Below the pieces are notes generated by a model. That model did no database searches and was not told the DNA's origin. It saw only the letters and a list, made by a program, of their open reading frames with translations. Of a stretch of DNA of 41,730 nt, positions 8,641-17,475 are shown one piece after another (positions within the stretch are counted from its first letter, which is position 1; each line of letters begins with the position of its first letter). The DNA lies in contig VGZQ01000022.1 of the NCBI GenBank assembly GCA_016872535.1, forward strand, positions 1-41,730, given 5' to 3'. This DNA comes from Rhodospirillales bacterium (GTDB lineage: Bacteria; Pseudomonadota; Alphaproteobacteria; Rhodospirillales; 2-12-FULL-67-15). The position numbers and the translations under genes are program-made.

Positions 8641-10884
8641 TCAGCCCCCTCGGCGCGGCCGCCGGTGGCCGCCCGAACCCGGCCGGCGCGGCCCGCGGTC
8701 GCCCCAGGGGCGCCGGGAATCGCGCCCGTCCGTCTCTTCGTGCCCGTCGAGCGCGAAGATGATTCCGCCGCTGACCGGATCGGCTTCGCGCAACCGCACC
8801 CTGAGCCGGTCGCCCAAGCGGAATTCCCGCCCGCTGCGCTGGCCCTTGAGGCGGTGGCGGCGTTCGTCGAAAACGTAGCGCTCGGGGCCGAGCAGCGACA
8901 TGGGCAGCAGCCCGTCGGCGCCGGTGTCGTCGAGGGCCACGAACAGGCCGGCGCGGGTCACGCCGCGCACCTTGCCGGCGAAACTCGCGCCCACCCGTTC
9001 GGCAAGATGCGCGGCGGTCAGGCGATCGACCGCGTCGCGCTCGGCCTCCGCCGCGCGCCGCTCGGTCATCGACAGATGCTCGCCCATGCGGCGGAAATCG
9101 CGGTGCGCGTCCTCGAGGCCGCCCTCGCCGAGCCTGAGGCCGCGGATCAGCGCGCGGTGGACCAGCACGTCCGAATAGCGGCGGATCGGCGAGGTGAAGT
9201 GGCAGTAGCGCACCAGGCCGAGGCCGAAGTGGCCGATGTTCTCGGGCGCGTATTCGGCCTGGGCCTGGGAACGCAGCACCACCTCGTTGACGATGTGGGC
9301 GTGCGGCGTGCGCCGGGCTTTTTCCAGGATGATGTTGAAATGCGCCGGGCGCAATACCTGGCCACGCACCAGCCTGAGCCCGATGGTGTCGAGGAATTCG
9401 CGCAGCGCGTCGAGCTTTTCGCGCGTCGGCTCGTCGTGGATACGGTACATGCTCGGTTGGCGCATGCGTTCGAGGGTTTCGGCGGCGGCGACGTTGGCGG
9501 CGATCATGAAATCCTCGATCAGCCGGTGGCTGTCGTAGCGCTCGCGCAGCTCGACCCGGACGATGCGCCCGTCGTCGTCGAGCACCACGCGGCGCTCGGG
9601 CACGTCGAGTTCGAGGACACCCCGCTCGGCGCGCGCCTTGGCGAGGGCCCGGTAGGCGCCGTACAGCGGCCGGATCAGGGCGTCGAGCAGCGGCGCGGTG
9701 GTTTCGTCCGGCATGCCGTCATGGGCTTGCTGGACCTGCTCGTAGGTGAGGCGCGCGGCGGAACGCATCATGGCGCGCGCAAAACGGTGCCGGAGCGGCA
9801 CGCCTTCGCCGTCGATCCAGATGCGCGCGGCGAGGCATGGCCTGTCTTCGCCGGGCTTCAGCGAGCACCAGCCGTTGGACAAGGCCTCGGGCAGCATCGG
9901 CACCACCCGGTCGGGAAAATAAACGGAATTGCCGCGCTCGTAGGCGGCGTCGTCGAGGGCGCCGCCGGGGCGTACGTACCAGGCGACGTCGGCGATGGCC
10001 ACCACCAGCACCCAGCCGCCCGGATTGGCGGGGTCGTCGTCGGGCGCCGCCCACACCGCGTCGTCGAAATCGCGCGCGTCCGCGCCGTCGATGGTCACCA
10101 GCGGAAGGTCGCGCAAGTCCTCGCGCCCGTCGAGCGGCGCGGGACCGGCGGCCTTGGCCTCGGCCAGCGCGTTGGCCGAAAACGCCTCGGGGATGCCGAG
10201 CTCGGCGACGGCGAGCGCGCTCGCCGATTTCGGCCCGCCGTAGGGGCCGAGCCGCTCGACCACGCGCGCCTGGCGCGGGCCGAGGCGGCGGGTGGGGAAG
10301 GCCTCGGCCACCACCACCTCGCCCGCGCCGGCGCCGCGCAAGTCGCGGCTTTCGACCAGGAAGTCGTGCTTGTCGCGCCGGTCGACCGAATGGATCCAGC
10401 GCCGGCCGTCGCGTTCGCGCACCACGCCGACGATGCGCGCGGGCGCGTGGGCGAGGCGGCGGATGACGCGCGCCGTGTAATCGCCGTCGGCCTCGCGCGA
10501 GAGGCGCGCCAGCACCTTGTCGCCGCGCCCGAGCGCGGGGCGCATGGCGCGATCCTCGGCGACGCGCACGCGGGGCGGCGCGCTCGCGCCCGCCCAGGCG
10601 ACCGGCTCGGCCATCAGTTCGCCGTCCGCGTCGGTGCCGGTGACCACCAGCACCGCCGTTTCCGGCAGGCGGCCGGGATCGACGTAGCGGCGGCGGTGGC
10701 GTTCGAGTTGGCCCTCGCCCTCCAGGTCCTTCAGGACCTGGCGCAATTCGCTCTTCTGGCGGGAATCGAGGCGGAACGCGCGCGCGATTTCGCGCTTGCC
10801 GATGCGGCCGGTGCTTGCGCGAACGAAGCGCAGGATGTCCTCGCGGCTGGGAAACGGCGCGGGAGTCTTCGGCGGTTTGGCCAA
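8641..10884 (-). CDS. rnr: Ribonuclease R
   Basis: A 747-residue 3'-to-5' exoribonuclease of the RNase II/RNB family that degrades structured RNA and takes part in rRNA and tmRNA quality control. In order there is an N-terminal winged helix (GRIGKREIARAFRLD), cold-shock-type domains, the RNB catalytic core with its Asp cluster in DGADARDFDDAVW (about 255), and a C-terminal S1 domain (about 640-715, VRGVTRAGLFVALDDTGADG). An Arg/Gly-rich basic tail ends the protein. Length fits the family. It begins 4 bases after topA stops, so topA-rnr is one transcript. Confidence 0.96.
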   Translation of the reverse strand: MAKPPKTPAPFPSREDILRFVRASTGRIGKREIARAFRLDSRQKSELRQVLKDLEGEGQLERHRRRYVDPGRLPETAVLVVTGTDADGELMAEPVAWAGASAPPRVRVAEDRAMRPALGRGDKVLARLSREADGDYTARVIRRLAHAPARIVGVVRERDGRRWIHSVDRRDKHDFLVESRDLRGAGAGEVVVAEAFPTRRLGPRQARVVERLGPYGGPKSASALAVAELGIPEAFSANALAEAKAAGPAPLDGREDLRDLPLVTIDGADARDFDDAVWAAPDDDPANPGGWVLVVAIADVAWYVRPGGALDDAAYERGNSVYFPDRVVPMLPEALSNGWCSLKPGEDRPCLAARIWIDGEGVPLRHRFARAMMRSAARLTYEQVQQAHDGMPDETTAPLLDALIRPLYGAYRALAKARAERGVLELDVPERRVVLDDDGRIVRVELRERYDSHRLIEDFMIAANVAAAETLERMRQPSMYRIHDEPTREKLDALREFLDTIGLRLVRGQVLRPAHFNIILEKARRTPHAHIVNEVVLRSQAQAEYAPENIGHFGLGLVRYCHFTSPIRRYSDVLVHRALIRGLRLGEGGLEDAHRDFRRMGEHLSMTERRAAEAERDAVDRLTAAHLAERVGASFAGKVRGVTRAGLFVALDDTGADGLLPMSLLGPERYVFDERRHRLKGQRSGREFRLGDRLRVRLREADPVSGGIIFALDGHEETDGRDSRRPWGDRGPRRPGSGGHRRPRRGG

Positions 10885-10888
10885 CGGG

Positions 10889-13588
10889 TTACGACGCGAG
10901 CGCGCCGGATTTCTTGCTCGCCGCCTTGCGCGCGGCCTTGGGCGGGACCGAGGTCGCGGGAGCGCCCCTGTTGGGACGCCTGCGCCCGCGCCCGAAGGCG
11001 GTTCCGGTCGGCGTCTTGCCGCGCTCGGCCAGCAGCGCGATCGCCTGGTCGAGATCGATGGTCTTGATGTCCACTCCCTTGGGCAGGTTGGCGCGGGTCT
11101 TGCCGTGCTGGGTATAGGCGCCGAAGCGCCCGCGCCGCACGATCACCGGCAGGCCGTCGTCGGGATGGGTGCCGAGAGTGCGCGCCGACGAACGCTGAGC
11201 GGCCTCGGCCAGGAGCGTGACCGCGCGATTGGCGCCGATGGTCAGCACGTCGTCCTCGCCCTTGAGCGAGACGTAATGGCCGTGATGGCGGATGTAGGGA
11301 CCGAAGCGGCCGATCGCCGCCTCGATCGGCTCGTTGGTGTCGGGATGGCGGCAGACCTCGCGCGGCAGGCTGAGGAGCTGCAGCGCGCGGTCGAGGTCGA
11401 CGCTCGCGGGCGAAACGCCCTTCGGCAGCGACTGGCGCTTGGGTTTGGGCGCGGCGCTCTTGCCCTTCTTTTCGCCCTTGGTCGCGGCTTTCTTCTCGGC
11501 GGCGGGGGTTTCGCCGAGCTGCACGTAGAACCCATAGGGCCCCTTGCGCAGCGTGACCGGCTCGCCGCTCGCCGGGTCGCGGCCGAGCAGCTTCGGTCCT
11601 TGCGCCGCCGTCGCGTGCTCGCCGTCGCTTTCGCCGTTGCCGTTCTGCACCGCGAGCGGGCGGGTGTGGCGGCAGTCGGGGTAGTTGGAACAGCCGATGA
11701 AGGCGCCGAAGCGCCCGAGCTTCAAGGTCAGCCGTCCGTTGGCGCAGGCCGGGCAGGCGCGCGGATCCTTGCCGTCCGCGCGCGGCGGGAAGAAATGCGG
11801 CCCGAGCGAGGCGTCGAGCGCGTCCAGCACCTGCGACACGCGCAATTCGCGGGTGCCCTCGACCGCCTTGCTGAATTCGTTCCAGAAATCGCGCAGCACC
11901 GTCTTCCAGTCGATCCGGCCGCCGGAGATGTCGTCGAGCTTTTCCTCGAGGCCGGCGGTGAAGCCGTATTCGACGTAATGGTCGAAGAAGCTGGACAGGA
12001 ACGCGGTGACCAGGCGGCCGCGATCCTCGGGGATGAAGCGCTTGCGCTCCAGGCGGACGTAGTTGCGGTCCTGCAGGACCGACAGGATCGAGGCGTAGGT
12101 CGAGGGACGGCCGATGCCGAGTTCTTCCAGCTTCTTGACCAGGCTCGCCTCGGTGTAGCGGGGCGGCGGTTGGGTGAAATGCTGCTCGGCGGCGCACGAG
12201 CCGAGCTGGGCGGCGGCGCCTTCCTTGAGCGGCGGCAGGCGCCGTTCGGTGTCGTCGTCGGCGGACACGGGGGAGACGCCGTTGGTCTCGTTGTCGTCGC
12301 GGTCCTCGTGGTAGAGCCGGTAGAAGCCGTCGAAGGCGAAGGTCGAGCCGGTGGCGCGCAAGATGGTCTTGCCGTCGGCGCCGGCGATGTCGGCGGCGAC
12401 CTGGTCGAGGACCGCGGCTTCCATCTGGCTCGCCAGCGTGCGCTTCCAGATCAGGGTGTAGAGCCTGAGCTGGTCGGCGTCCAGGAAGCGGGCGAGGCTG
12501 TCCGGCCGGCGGCCGAGGTCGGTCGGGCGGATCGCTTCGTGCGCCTCCTGGGCGTTGGCGGCGCGACTCTTATATATACGCGGCGCGTCGGGCACGTATT
12601 GGCGGCCGTAATCGCGCTCGATCAGGTTGCGGCAGGCGCGGATCGCCTCGTCGGCCATCTGCACGCCGTCGGTCCGCATGTAGGTGATGAGGCCGACCGT
12701 CTCGCCGCCGAGGGAGACGCCCTCGTAGAGCGATTGCGCGATCTGCATGGTGCGCTTGGCGCCGAGATTGAGCTTGCGCGAGGCTTCCTGCTGCAGGGTC
12801 GAGGTGATGAAGGGCGGCGGCGGGTTGCGCCGCTGCTGCTTGCGCTCGACGGCGGCGACCGCGTAGCGGCCGGATTCGACGGCGCGGCGCGCGGCCTCGG
12901 CCTTCGCCTTGTCGGCCAGCGCGAACTTGTCGAGCCTGGCGCCGTCGAGGTGGGTGAGGAACGCGGTGAACGGCTCTCCCGCGGGGGTGCGGAATTCGGC
13001 GGCGACGGTCCAGTATTCGCGCGGCACGAACTTTTCGATTTCCAGCTCGCGCTCGCAGATCAGGCGCAACGCGACCGATTGCACCCGCCCGGCGGAACGC
13101 GAACCGGGGAGCTTGCGCCACAGCACCGGCGACAGCGTGAACCCGACCAGGTAATCGAGGGCGCGGCGGGCGAGATAGGCGTCGACCAGCTCGCGGTCGA
13201 GCGCGCGGGTGTGCTCGAACGCGGCCTTGACCGCGCTCTGGGTGATTTCGTTGAAGACGACGCGGTGGACCTCGACGCCCTCCAGCGCCTTCTTGTTCTT
13301 CAGCACCTCGCGCACGTGCCAGGAAATCGCCTCGCCCTCGCGGTCGGGGTCGGTGGCGAGGTAGAGGCGTTTCGCGCCCTTGAGCGCGCTGGCGATCTCC
13401 TGCAGGCGCTTTTGGGCGCGGCCGTCCACCTCCCAGTCCATGGCGAAATCGTCCTCGGGCCGGACCGAGCCGTCCTTGGAGGGCAGATCGCGCACATGGC
13501 CGTAGCTGGCGAGAACCTTGTAGCCGGACCCGAGGTATTTGTTGATCGTCTTGGCCTTGGCCGGCGATTCGACGACGACGACGTCCAT
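10889..13588 (-). CDS. topA: DNA topoisomerase I
   Basis: A type IA topoisomerase that relaxes negative supercoils by transient single-strand cleavage. The TOPRIM domain starts at VVESPAKAKTINKYLGSG (catalytic E7) with the metal-binding ATDPDREGEAISWH at about 78-91. The nucleophile is Y303 in GLITYMRTDG. One four-cysteine zinc finger (CPAC...GCSNYPDC) lies near 640-665. Several topoisomerase C-terminal repeats follow (GRFGPYI and GRFGAYTQ type), then a Lys/Arg/Ala-rich tail. The 899 residues fit alphaproteobacterial TopA. A very long antisense frame over this gene is a shadow created by codon bias. Confidence 0.97.
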   Translation of the reverse strand: MDVVVVESPAKAKTINKYLGSGYKVLASYGHVRDLPSKDGSVRPEDDFAMDWEVDGRAQKRLQEIASALKGAKRLYLATDPDREGEAISWHVREVLKNKKALEGVEVHRVVFNEITQSAVKAAFEHTRALDRELVDAYLARRALDYLVGFTLSPVLWRKLPGSRSAGRVQSVALRLICERELEIEKFVPREYWTVAAEFRTPAGEPFTAFLTHLDGARLDKFALADKAKAEAARRAVESGRYAVAAVERKQQRRNPPPPFITSTLQQEASRKLNLGAKRTMQIAQSLYEGVSLGGETVGLITYMRTDGVQMADEAIRACRNLIERDYGRQYVPDAPRIYKSRAANAQEAHEAIRPTDLGRRPDSLARFLDADQLRLYTLIWKRTLASQMEAAVLDQVAADIAGADGKTILRATGSTFAFDGFYRLYHEDRDDNETNGVSPVSADDDTERRLPPLKEGAAAQLGSCAAEQHFTQPPPRYTEASLVKKLEELGIGRPSTYASILSVLQDRNYVRLERKRFIPEDRGRLVTAFLSSFFDHYVEYGFTAGLEEKLDDISGGRIDWKTVLRDFWNEFSKAVEGTRELRVSQVLDALDASLGPHFFPPRADGKDPRACPACANGRLTLKLGRFGAFIGCSNYPDCRHTRPLAVQNGNGESDGEHATAAQGPKLLGRDPASGEPVTLRKGPYGFYVQLGETPAAEKKAATKGEKKGKSAAPKPKRQSLPKGVSPASVDLDRALQLLSLPREVCRHPDTNEPIEAAIGRFGPYIRHHGHYVSLKGEDDVLTIGANRAVTLLAEAAQRSSARTLGTHPDDGLPVIVRRGRFGAYTQHGKTRANLPKGVDIKTIDLDQAIALLAERGKTPTGTAFGRGRRRPNRGAPATSVPPKAARKAASKKSGALAS

Positions 13589-13639
13589 ACGTTTTTCTGT
13601 CCGGCTTCTGCCGGCAACTCCGTTGTTGTTGACTTCGTT

Positions 13640-14797
13640 TCAAGCCCCCCGCAGGCGCGAAACCTGATTGCCGGGATGGCGTTCCAGTCGTCCCGCCAGT
13701 TCCAATTCGAGCAGAACGGTCAGCACGACGGCAGGGGAGAATTGGCAGCTACGGATGATTTCGTCAACCGGCAGGGGCGTAAAGCCCAGATTTTCAACGA
13801 TTATTTTTTGCGCCGCCGCCAGCTCGGCCTCGCCGTGATCGACATTAACCATGTCGCGCGCGGCGAACGGCTGGGCGGGCTCGTCGATCTGCCGATCGGC
13901 GAAATGCGCGAGGTGCTGGATCACGTCGGCCGCCGATTCCGTCAGCACCGCGCCCTGGCGGATGAGGCCGTTGGTGCCCTGCGCGCGCGGATCGCCCGGC
14001 GCGCCCGGCACCGCGAACACCTCGCGTCCCTGATCGAGGGCGAAGCGCGCGGTGATCAGCGAGCCCGACTGCGGGCTGGCCTCGACCACCACCACGCCGC
14101 GCGCGATTCCGGAAATGATCCGGTTGCGGCGCGGAAAATGGCGCGCGAGCGGTTGCGTGCCGCACGCCATTTCCGAAACGATCGCGCCGTGCGCGCGGAT
14201 TTTGTCGTGGAGCGCGGCGTTCTCCGGCGGATAGACCACGTCGACGCCGCCGCCCTGCACCGCGACGGTGCCGGTTTGAAGCGCGCCCTCGTGCGCGGCG
14301 GCGTCGATGCCGCGCGCGAGGCCCGACACGACGACGTACGCGGCGCGCCCGAGATCGGAGGCCAAGGCGCGCGCGAAACGCCGTCCGCCGAGGGTGGCGT
14401 TGCGCGCGCCGACCACGGCGACCGCCTTGCGCCGCAGGAGCGCGCGATGGCCGAGCACGGCGAGCAAGGGCGGCGCGTCCTCGACGTGGGCGAGCAGCGG
14501 CGGATAGTCCGGCTCGCCGACGGCGACGGTACTGCCGCCCAGCTTGGCGAGGGTCTCCAGTTCCCCTTCGGCCTCGGCCTCGGGATAGAGGGCGGGCGCC
14601 GATCCGCCGCCGCGCTTGGCGAGATCGGGCAGGCGCTCGAGCGCCCTGGCGGCGGAGCCGAACCGCTCGAGCAGGCGGAAAAAAGTGACCGGGCCGATCC
14701 GCTCGGAGCGGATCAGGCGCAGCCAATCCCGCTTTTCCGCCGCCGCCAAGACCCGGCTTCGTCCGCCGCCGGACCCGCCCGGCGCCTGATTCGCCAT
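13640..14797 (-). CDS. dprA: DNA-processing protein DprA
   Basis: DprA binds incoming single-stranded DNA and loads RecA during natural transformation. The 385-residue product has the Rossmann-fold signature AVVGARNATLGGRRFARALA and the diagnostic SGLARGIDAAAHEGAL, then GGGVDVVYPPEN. A C-terminal winged-helix region ends in FSPAVVLTVLLELELAGRLERHPGNQV. The ATG at 14797 is preceded by CCGGGAG at a suitable distance. It lies 51 bases before topA. In related genomes plsY usually sits directly upstream; here about 6.5 kb with four opposite-strand genes separates them. Confidence 0.94.
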   Translation of the reverse strand: MANQAPGGSGGGRSRVLAAAEKRDWLRLIRSERIGPVTFFRLLERFGSAARALERLPDLAKRGGGSAPALYPEAEAEGELETLAKLGGSTVAVGEPDYPPLLAHVEDAPPLLAVLGHRALLRRKAVAVVGARNATLGGRRFARALASDLGRAAYVVVSGLARGIDAAAHEGALQTGTVAVQGGGVDVVYPPENAALHDKIRAHGAIVSEMACGTQPLARHFPRRNRIISGIARGVVVVEASPQSGSLITARFALDQGREVFAVPGAPGDPRAQGTNGLIRQGAVLTESAADVIQHLAHFADRQIDEPAQPFAARDMVNVDHGEAELAAAQKIIVENLGFTPLPVDEIIRSCQFSPAVVLTVLLELELAGRLERHPGNQVSRLRGA

Positions 14798-14919
14798 TCG
14801 CCAACTCCCGGAATTGCACCATCATAGTTCATGATTTGTTCTTTTTCAAGGGGGTTGTTGAGCCCCCTCGTCTCACCCCCTGGCCTCGAAGTTGTCCGCA
14901 GCTCTTCATCCCGCGCTGC

Positions 14920-14950
14920 GATTATGACCGTCGGGCAATGATTATGACCG
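14920..14950. promoter_or_regulatory. Direct repeat with 20-base period upstream of the acyltransferase gene
   Basis: GATTATGACCG occurs at 14920-14930 and again at 14940-14950, each followed by a GGG. The 20-base period is close to two helical turns, which would put two protein-binding sites on the same face of DNA. It lies 70-100 bases before the acyltransferase start, where an operator or activator site would be expected. The regulator is unknown. A nearby stem (GGGGGTT at 14850-14856 with AGCCCCC at 14861-14867) is the only other structure seen in this gap. Confidence 0.35.
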
Positions 14951-15020
14951 CTGGGAACGGCTAAACCTCGGCCTGAGAGTGTGAGAAGATGCGATATGAG
15001 ATCGGTGCACTCGGGGGAGC

Positions 15021-16205
15021 ATGTCTTCATCCAGCAACGAGGTCCACGACGGTTCGACCAAGACTTTGCGTCTCGGCACGGCGACGAGCGTGGCGGAGCG
15101 GGAAGCATGCTACCGGCTCCGCTATCGTGTCTCCGTTGAGGAGATGGGCAAGCAACTGGGTGCGGCCGATCATGCGCGCAAGCTGTTGACGGACGATTTC
15201 GACCGCCTCGGCACGATTTTCTACGTCGCCAACGACGCTGAGATCGTCGCCACCCTGCGCAACCTCTGGGCCGCGCAGGCGGTGCCGGAGATTCACGTGG
15301 CGCATTACGGCCTGAACACGCTATTCGCGCGCGTGCCGCGCGAACAGATCGTGTTCACTGGTCATCTGATAATCGCCCCTGAGTGGCGACAGACGAAGGC
15401 CTTCGCTTATTTGCTCGAAGCGGCCTACCGCGATGGGCGCGACAAGGGCGCCTGGCTCGACTTCGTACATTGCACGCCGGCGCTGGTCGCGCTGTACGAG
15501 GTCATGGGATTTCGCCGGTTCAAACCGAACATCGCCGATCCGGACGTGGGATTGAGGATTCCCGTGGCCCTGGTGGCGGACGATGTCGAACACTTGAAGC
15601 GCACGCGTTCTCCACTCGCCCGTTTCGCCGCCGATTACGCCAACGATTCCGAGCACGGTCGTTGGTTCACCTCTACGTTCGTCGAGTACGCCCAGCCGAG
15701 TTGCGCGCGGGTGATGGGAACCGACGACTTTTTGAGTTATCTGACCGACCACATCTATATGAAGGACCACCCGCTGCTGCGCGGGCTTGAACCGGACGAA
15801 GTGGATCATGTCGTGCGATCGGGAACCATCATCCGTGTCCGCGAAGGGGAGGCCATCGTGCGCGCGGGCGATGCCGGCAGCGAAATGTACACGCTGCTGT
15901 CCGGAGCGGCCGAGGTCCGCCGAACGGCCGGTAATGGTTCTTTCGTCGTTTTGTCGACCCTTGGCAGGGGCCAAGTCTTCGGCGAGATGGCGCTCTTGCG
16001 CCGGCAGCCGCGCACGGCCGACGTGATCGCGATTGGCGACAGCGAATTACTGATGTTGGATCGCGATTTCTTTGAACGGCTAACGGCGTCGAAGCCGGCG
16101 GTGGCGGCGCGGGTGCTATGGAATCTTTCTATTACGCTGTGTGAACGCCTCGACATGACCACGGGCAGTTTGCTTGCGGCGGTGGGTCAGCGTGCCGTTT
16201 CCTGA
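15021..16205 (+). CDS. FeeM/GNAT-like acyltransferase fused to a cyclic-nucleotide-binding domain
   Basis: The 394-residue protein joins two domains. Residues 1-200 resemble the N-acyl amino acid synthase/autoinducer-synthase branch of the GNAT fold: CYRLRYRVSVEEMG (30-43), then FTGHLIIAPEWRQTKAFAYL (112-131) and a GNAT-like LYEVMGFRRF (159-168). Residues about 250-375 are a cNMP-binding roll with cassette FGEMALLRRQPRTADV. That cassette keeps the phosphate-contacting Arg at 331, so binding of cAMP or cGMP is plausible. GGGGGAG precedes the ATG by 3-9 bases. It heads a plus-strand set with an HlyD adaptor, an MFS exporter and a patatin. The acyl donor and acceptor are unknown. It could instead be a plain acetyltransferase. 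Confidence 0.8.
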   Translation: MSSSSNEVHDGSTKTLRLGTATSVAEREACYRLRYRVSVEEMGKQLGAADHARKLLTDDFDRLGTIFYVANDAEIVATLRNLWAAQAVPEIHVAHYGLNTLFARVPREQIVFTGHLIIAPEWRQTKAFAYLLEAAYRDGRDKGAWLDFVHCTPALVALYEVMGFRRFKPNIADPDVGLRIPVALVADDVEHLKRTRSPLARFAADYANDSEHGRWFTSTFVEYAQPSCARVMGTDDFLSYLTDHIYMKDHPLLRGLEPDEVDHVVRSGTIIRVREGEAIVRAGDAGSEMYTLLSGAAEVRRTAGNGSFVVLSTLGRGQVFGEMALLRRQPRTADVIAIGDSELLMLDRDFFERLTASKPAVAARVLWNLSITLCERLDMTTGSLLAAVGQRAVS

Positions 16206-16288
16206 CGAGGGTCGTCGATGGGGGCAAGGACTATGACGTATGCGCGGTCGACTGTCCGGCGGTCTGAAGGGTGAACGGGGAAGAACGA

Positions 16289-17473
16289 ATGACTCCGCAG
16301 AAAACCGAACCATCGCCCGATCCCAGTGAACCGGCGTTACCGCCGCCGAACCCACTCGACCGCCCCGAACCGAGCGGCCGCACGCGCAACGTGCGGCGCA
16401 TTCTGCTCGCCCTCGGCCCGATCATCGTCGCCGCCGCGGCCGGATATGCATATTTCACGAGCGGACGCTACGTCAGCACCGACAATGCGTACGTCAAAGC
16501 CGACAAAGTGGTGATTTCGGCGGAGGTTTCCGGCGTGATCCTCGAAGTCCTGGTGCGTGAAAATCAGCGCGTGGCCAAAGGCGACGTATTGTTCCACATC
16601 GATGATCGCACTTACCGCATCGCGCTTGCTGAGGCCGACGCGCGGTTGGCCAGGGTGCGCGACGAAATCGCCGGCTTCAAAGCGGCTTACCGGCAAAAAC
16701 AGGAGGAATTGAGGCTGGCGCAAGCGAACGCGACCTTTGCTGGCAACGAGGTCCAGCGCCAGTCGAAGTTGCTGGCGACCCATGCGACCTCGCAGAAAAA
16801 GCTTGAAGATGTCCGCCATGATCTCGACGTGGCGCGCCAACGCATCCGCATCGCCGAGCAGGAGTTGGAGCAGATTCTGACCCAGTTGAGTGGCGATCCA
16901 GAGGCCGCCGTCGAGGTCGATCCGCGTTATCAAGCCGCCAGGGCGACCCGCGAGCGTATGGCCCTCGATCTCGAGCGCACCGTCGTCCGCGCTCCCTTCG
17001 CCGGGGTAACCCGGAATATCCCGGAGCCGGGCCGGTACGTCGGCGGTGGCGGCCCACTCGGCTCGCTGGCGATGAGCATCGTCGCTGATCGAGGCGTTTG
17101 GATCGAGGCTAATTTCAAGGAAACGGACCTGACCCACGTCCGGCCCGGGCTGCCGGCGACGATCCGTGTCGACACGTACCCCGACCGTGAATGGCGGGGC
17201 GTAGTTGAGAGTATCAGTCCGGCGACGGGCGCCGAGTTTTCGGTCATCCCACCGCAGAACGCGACTGGCAACTGGGTCAAGGTCGTGCAGCGAATCCCGG
17301 TGCGCGTCTCGATCGGGGCGAACGGACCCGAGCCGGTGCTGCGCGCCGGGATGAGCGCCATCGTCGAGATCGACACCGGGGTTTCCCGCGCGCTCCCGAA
17401 TTTCCTGGCGACGGCGTTGCGCTGGTCCTCCGCATCGCGCACGACGCGGGCGGCCACCGTGCAGGAGCGTTGA
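16289..17473 (+). CDS. HlyD/EmrA-family membrane-fusion protein
   Basis: Periplasmic adaptor of a tripartite exporter. From the ATG at 16289 (preceded by GGGGAAG; a GTG at 16271 is the other candidate) the product is 394 residues. A Pro-rich cytoplasmic tail is followed by one transmembrane segment (about residues 33-52, RILLALGPIIVAAAAGYAYF). The EmrA-type strand YVSTDNAYVKADKVVISAEV comes next, then a lipoyl-like half, a helical hairpin (about 120-195), the second lipoyl half and a beta-barrel region (APFAGVTRNIPEPGRYVGGG; DTYPDREWRGVVESISPATG). Its TGA ends 2 bases before the MFS start, so adaptor and pump are translationally linked, as in emrAB. Confidence 0.93.
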   Translation: MTPQKTEPSPDPSEPALPPPNPLDRPEPSGRTRNVRRILLALGPIIVAAAAGYAYFTSGRYVSTDNAYVKADKVVISAEVSGVILEVLVRENQRVAKGDVLFHIDDRTYRIALAEADARLARVRDEIAGFKAAYRQKQEELRLAQANATFAGNEVQRQSKLLATHATSQKKLEDVRHDLDVARQRIRIAEQELEQILTQLSGDPEAAVEVDPRYQAARATRERMALDLERTVVRAPFAGVTRNIPEPGRYVGGGGPLGSLAMSIVADRGVWIEANFKETDLTHVRPGLPATIRVDTYPDREWRGVVESISPATGAEFSVIPPQNATGNWVKVVQRIPVRVSIGANGPEPVLRAGMSAIVEIDTGVSRALPNFLATALRWSSASRTTRAATVQER

Positions 17474-17475
17474 CG

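Noticed and set aside
10796-14827. 1343-residue open frame on the plus strand
   Set aside because: It is antisense to topA and dprA, whose families are certain. Long shadow frames are expected in DNA with strong GC3 bias; its residues are Arg/Gly/Ala/Glu-rich with no domain.
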